From assembly GCA_017469795.1 (NCBI GenBank), contig JAFUFT010000049.1, positions 1 to 64,000 of the forward strand: 64,000 bases of DNA, written 5' to 3'. Under the pieces are notes generated by a model that made no database searches, had not been told where the DNA came from, and worked only from the letters and a program-made list of their open reading frames with translations. Numbering within the stretch: position 1 is the first letter of the stretch; each line of letters starts with the position of its first letter. Position numbers and translations under genes: made by a program. This stretch comes from Oscillospiraceae bacterium. GTDB taxonomy: Bacteria > Bacillota > Clostridia > Oscillospirales > Oscillospiraceae. This document shows, one piece after another, positions 61,361 to 64,000 of this stretch.

Positions 61361-62998
61361 ATGCTGCGCCACCGGGCAATAGACCCCCTGTGGCCCTTTT
61401 TGGGCTTTCTCCTGCTGGCGGGGGTGATGTATTCTTTTGAGACCTCGTTTTCTTCCTTTGGAAGGACCGTCCTGTTCTGTCTGGAAAACGTCATCTATAT
61501 GGGTCTGCTCCTGTTCTGGACCCAGTCTCTGCGGGAGCGGTTGCTCCCCTCTCTGGCCCGGCAGAGCATGCTGGCCGCGGCGGGATTCATGATCGCCTTC
61601 CTTCTGATCCGGATCATCAAATACCGCGTTCTTCCCTCCGATTCTGTCCTGATCCGCTACGCCTGGTACTGCTTTTATATTCCCCTGCTGATGATCCCCA
61701 CTCTGTTCTTTACCAGCTGCGTCGGCGTCCTTCGTCGGGATCACCCGGGACGGTTTTTCCCGCTGATCTTCCTGCCGCCACTGCTGCTGGCCGCCGGGAT
61801 TCTCACAAACGACCTGCACCACCTGGCCTTTATGCCCTTCCCGGGCGTTGACCCATTCCTCGGCGATGTGGGCAATTACGCCTACGGGATCGTATATTAC
61901 GCGGTCTGCGTGTGGATTTCCCTGACTGTAGCGGGGGGCGTGGCAATGCTGGTCCGGTTCTCCCAGTGGACCGAGAACCGGATCGCCGCCATCCTGCCCC
62001 TGTGCTTTCTTCTGATGATCCCGGTTTCGGTGTATTTGCGGGCGCTGCTGCGCACGCATACGCCCCGCTGGCCCTTCGCAGACCCGGAGGCCATGATCTT
62101 CTGCCTGCTGGGCGTGTTCGAGTCCTGTATCCGGCTCCGGCTCATTCCCCACAACGACAACTACGGGGCCTTCTTTGAGAACCTGCAGGCCCCCGCCATC
62201 ATCACCAATCAGGATTTTGTCCCTATATACCGGACCGCAACACCGGTGGCGGCAGAGCAGGCGGATCTGCCCAAAGCGCTGAACTCCACTGTCTATATCC
62301 GCGAGGGAGTCCGTCTGTCCGGCATGGATATCCCCGGCGGACATGTGTTCTGGGAGGTGGATGAACGGGAACTGCACCGGATGAACCAGCAGCTGGAGGA
62401 CGCCAATGAGATGATCGCCACGGAGACAGAACTGATCCAGGCTGAGGCAAAGCTGAAAGAGGAGATCGCCCGGGTGGAATCCCGGGGGCGGATCTACCGC
62501 CGGATCGCCGAGGAGATGTATCCCACCCAAAAGCGGATCGGGGAACTGCTCTCCGCCGCCCGTCCCGGCGAGGATTCCTTCCCGGATATGATCGCCTCCG
62601 TCGCGCTGCTCAACGCCTATGTTAAGAGAAAGTCCAATCTGCTGCTTCTGTCGGACGAGGCGGAAACCGTAGACTCCAGGGAGCTGTACCTGGCCCTGAA
62701 CGAGTCGGCCAGGTATCTCAGGTACCGGGGCGTGGAGGCCTCCGTGCAGGATCTGTCCGCCGGGGAGATTCCCTGCGGCGCGGCCCTTTCCCTCTACGAC
62801 ACCTTTGAAATCCTGACGGAGGCGCTGCTGCCGGAGATCACGCAGCTGATGATCTCCCTTTCCGACGGCGGACTGCGGCTGACGTCGGACCTCAGCGGGA
62901 TCCCCGCTCTGCCGGAAACGCCGCTGCCTGTAACGGCGCTGGTGGATGAAGGTCTCCTCTATCTGACCGTATCTCCCGGGAAAGGAGGCGCGGCATGA
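61361..62998 (+). CDS. Seven-helix membrane sensor, degenerate histidine-kinase-like
   Basis: 545 residues. Seven or eight membrane helices (LWPFLGFLLLAGVMYSF to AMIFCLLGVFESCIRL, residues about 9-255) are followed by a PAS-like segment (FFENLQAPAIITNQDFVPIY), a coiled coil (RMNQQLEDANEMIATETELI) and a region laid out like a kinase core. Where a phosphorylated His is expected it reads RRIAEEMYPTQKRI, and no clear N or G boxes are seen. So it is probably not an active kinase. ATG 61361 has GAGGAGG upstream. It overlaps the next gene by 4 bases (ATGA), a likely partner. Confidence 0.7.
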   Translation: MLRHRAIDPLWPFLGFLLLAGVMYSFETSFSSFGRTVLFCLENVIYMGLLLFWTQSLRERLLPSLARQSMLAAAGFMIAFLLIRIIKYRVLPSDSVLIRYAWYCFYIPLLMIPTLFFTSCVGVLRRDHPGRFFPLIFLPPLLLAAGILTNDLHHLAFMPFPGVDPFLGDVGNYAYGIVYYAVCVWISLTVAGGVAMLVRFSQWTENRIAAILPLCFLLMIPVSVYLRALLRTHTPRWPFADPEAMIFCLLGVFESCIRLRLIPHNDNYGAFFENLQAPAIITNQDFVPIYRTATPVAAEQADLPKALNSTVYIREGVRLSGMDIPGGHVFWEVDERELHRMNQQLEDANEMIATETELIQAEAKLKEEIARVESRGRIYRRIAEEMYPTQKRIGELLSAARPGEDSFPDMIASVALLNAYVKRKSNLLLLSDEAETVDSRELYLALNESARYLRYRGVEASVQDLSAGEIPCGAALSLYDTFEILTEALLPEITQLMISLSDGGLRLTSDLSGIPALPETPLPVTALVDEGLLYLTVSPGKGGAA

Positions 62999-64000
62999 CG
63001 GCACTGATCCTATCCCCCCTGCTTCTGCTCCGGATCCTGACCGTTTTTCAGACGGTTCTGACCCTGTTCCAGCTCTATCTCTGTATCACGGCCTTCCATC
63101 AGCACAGGACGCGGGGCTTTACTGTCCTTGTGACGGCCCATTTTCTGGCCGGTCTGGCCTTTTACTTCGTCCTGCTGGAGGGTGTTCACCCCCTGTACCT
63201 GCAAGGGAACTTTGTTTCGCCTCCCGCCCAGGTGACACGGATCCTCGCGCTGCCCTGGCTTTTCTTTACGCTGACGGAACTTCTGTCGGCGATCCTGTGC
63301 CTGCTGTGCGCCGGAAGCGGTCTTTGGTACACCCGTTCCCATCTCTCCTCAGGCAGCATCAAGCGCGCCATCGATCTGCTTCCCGCCGGGATCTGCTGCG
63401 GGGAAAAGGACGGCGCTGTGTGTCTGGCAAATCTCCGGATCAACGAGCTGTGCCAGGCCATCACCGGCCATGCTCTGACCAACACCCACCGGTTCTGGGA
63501 GCAGCTTTGCATGGAGGGAGAAGCCCGGAACGGAAGTCTTTTGGTGCGTCTGAAGGACGAAAGCGTCTACCAGTTTGAACGGCAGAACATGACCGCTGGC
63601 GGGGTGACCTACGATCAGATCACCGCTTCTGACGTGACGGAGCAGTACCGCATCACAGCTGCCCTGCAGGCCAGAGGCGCCCAGCTGCGGGACATCCAGC
63701 TCCGAACGAAGACCTATCACGCCATGGCCGCGGACATGGTGATCTCCCAGGAGATCCTGAACGCCCGCCGCACCGTACACGACGGCGTGGGCCACGCGCT
63801 GCTGACCCAGCAGTACTATCTGGAGCATCCGGAGAAAATAGACGAAGCCACACTGCTTCAGCTGCTCCGGCAGACCAACACCTTCCTGCTGCGGGAGGCG
63901 GAGGAGACCGATGACCAGGCCCGGGACGGCTATCTCGAGTCTTTGAAGCTGTCCGCCGCCATCGGCGTGGAGGTCCGGCTCGACGGCCCGGTTCCGGAAT
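62995..64000 (+). CDS. Membrane sensor histidine kinase, HisKA_3-like (partial)
   Basis: The first 335 residues lie in the window and the rest runs off it. Three or four membrane helices (LTVFQTVLTLFQLYLCITAF to TELLSAILCLLCAG) precede a PAS-like part (GICCGEKDGAVCLANLRINE) and the dimer/phosphotransfer helix ARRTVHDGVGHALLTQQYYL, whose HDxxGH is like DesK/NarX-type kinases. The ATPase domain should follow beyond the edge. GGAGG lies before the ATG at 62995. A response regulator probably follows. Confidence 0.75.
   Translation, partial: MTALILSPLLLLRILTVFQTVLTLFQLYLCITAFHQHRTRGFTVLVTAHFLAGLAFYFVLLEGVHPLYLQGNFVSPPAQVTRILALPWLFFTLTELLSAILCLLCAGSGLWYTRSHLSSGSIKRAIDLLPAGICCGEKDGAVCLANLRINELCQAITGHALTNTHRFWEQLCMEGEARNGSLLVRLKDESVYQFERQNMTAGGVTYDQITASDVTEQYRITAALQARGAQLRDIQLRTKTYHAMAADMVISQEILNARRTVHDGVGHALLTQQYYLEHPEKIDEATLLQLLRQTNTFLLREAEETDDQARDGYLESLKLSAAIGVEVRLDGPVPE

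Noticed and set aside
1-64000. CRISPR arrays, tRNA or rRNA genes
   Set aside because: No repeat-spacer pattern, no tRNA T-loop/acceptor arrangement and no rRNA motifs were found on reading both strands.

Overview
The window is a gene-dense, GC-rich stretch (roughly 60% by eye) of a bacterial chromosome. It most likely comes from an anaerobic gut Clostridium-class Firmicute of the Oscillospiraceae type (Oscillibacter, Flavonifractor or Dysosmobacter-like); this placement is inference. It rests on strong GGAGG ribosome sites with many GTG and TTG starts, the large Bacillus/Clostridium-type SRP RNA in front of dnaX-ybaB-recR, a type-2 argC in one long arginine operon, PucR and YtrA-type regulators, and several LipO-type lipoproteins. 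No tRNA, rRNA, CRISPR array or intact insertion sequence was seen.

Layout. 1-2.2 kb: a YtrA/GntR repressor with an ABC exporter. 2.2-4.6 kb: a polar amino acid ABC importer whose promoter region carries ArgR-like half-sites, so probably an arginine or ornithine importer. 4.7-13.7 kb: argG-argH-argC-(acyltransferase 3)-argJ-argB-argD-argF on the minus strand, a complete acetyl-cycling arginine pathway with a membrane acyltransferase embedded in it. 13.8-19.9 kb: cysteine desulfurase, HAD phosphatase, an orphan solute-binding lipoprotein, and a MATE pump with a long structured leader. 19.9-22.9 kb: SRP RNA, dnaX, ybaB, recR. 23-25 kb: DegV, a membrane protein, a flavodoxin-like reductase.

25.3-36.7 kb is an accessory region: two SnoaL/NTF2-fold proteins (one with BaiE-like catalytic positions), two orphan solute-binding lipoproteins, a PucR regulator, a double-hotdog dehydratase-like protein and an MFS transporter. 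It looks like uptake and transformation of an unidentified compound. At 36.9-37.6 kb a D-Ala-D-Ala carboxypeptidase gene is cut off just after its SxxK motif, next to the 3' end of guaA, a known island integration site. 39.3-44.5 kb: tagA-tmk-DJ-1-5-FCL-mltG-U32 peptidase operon. 44.6-47.5 kb: a second amino acid ABC importer behind a lysine riboswitch with its own terminator. 47.6-52.7 kb: a Cys-rich clostridial protein, tagD, a three-gene lipid-enzyme-like operon, and a metallo-hydrolase/NifX-like pair. 53.8-57.9 kb: a macro-domain protein and a vWA protein separated by a long hairpin that buries the vWA ribosome site, then rarA and a LysR regulator. 58-61.3 kb: a fucose-isomerase-like protein overlapping a cysteine desulfurase with an ACP-like N-terminal domain. 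61.3 kb to the end: two overlapping membrane sensor proteins, the second running off the window.

The most notable points are the two amino acid importers with different control logic (ArgR-like sites versus lysine riboswitch), the unclassified structured leader of the MATE gene, the SD-masking hairpin before the vWA gene, the SnoaL/hotdog/orphan-binding-protein island, and the isomerase plus ACP-like/desulfurase pair.
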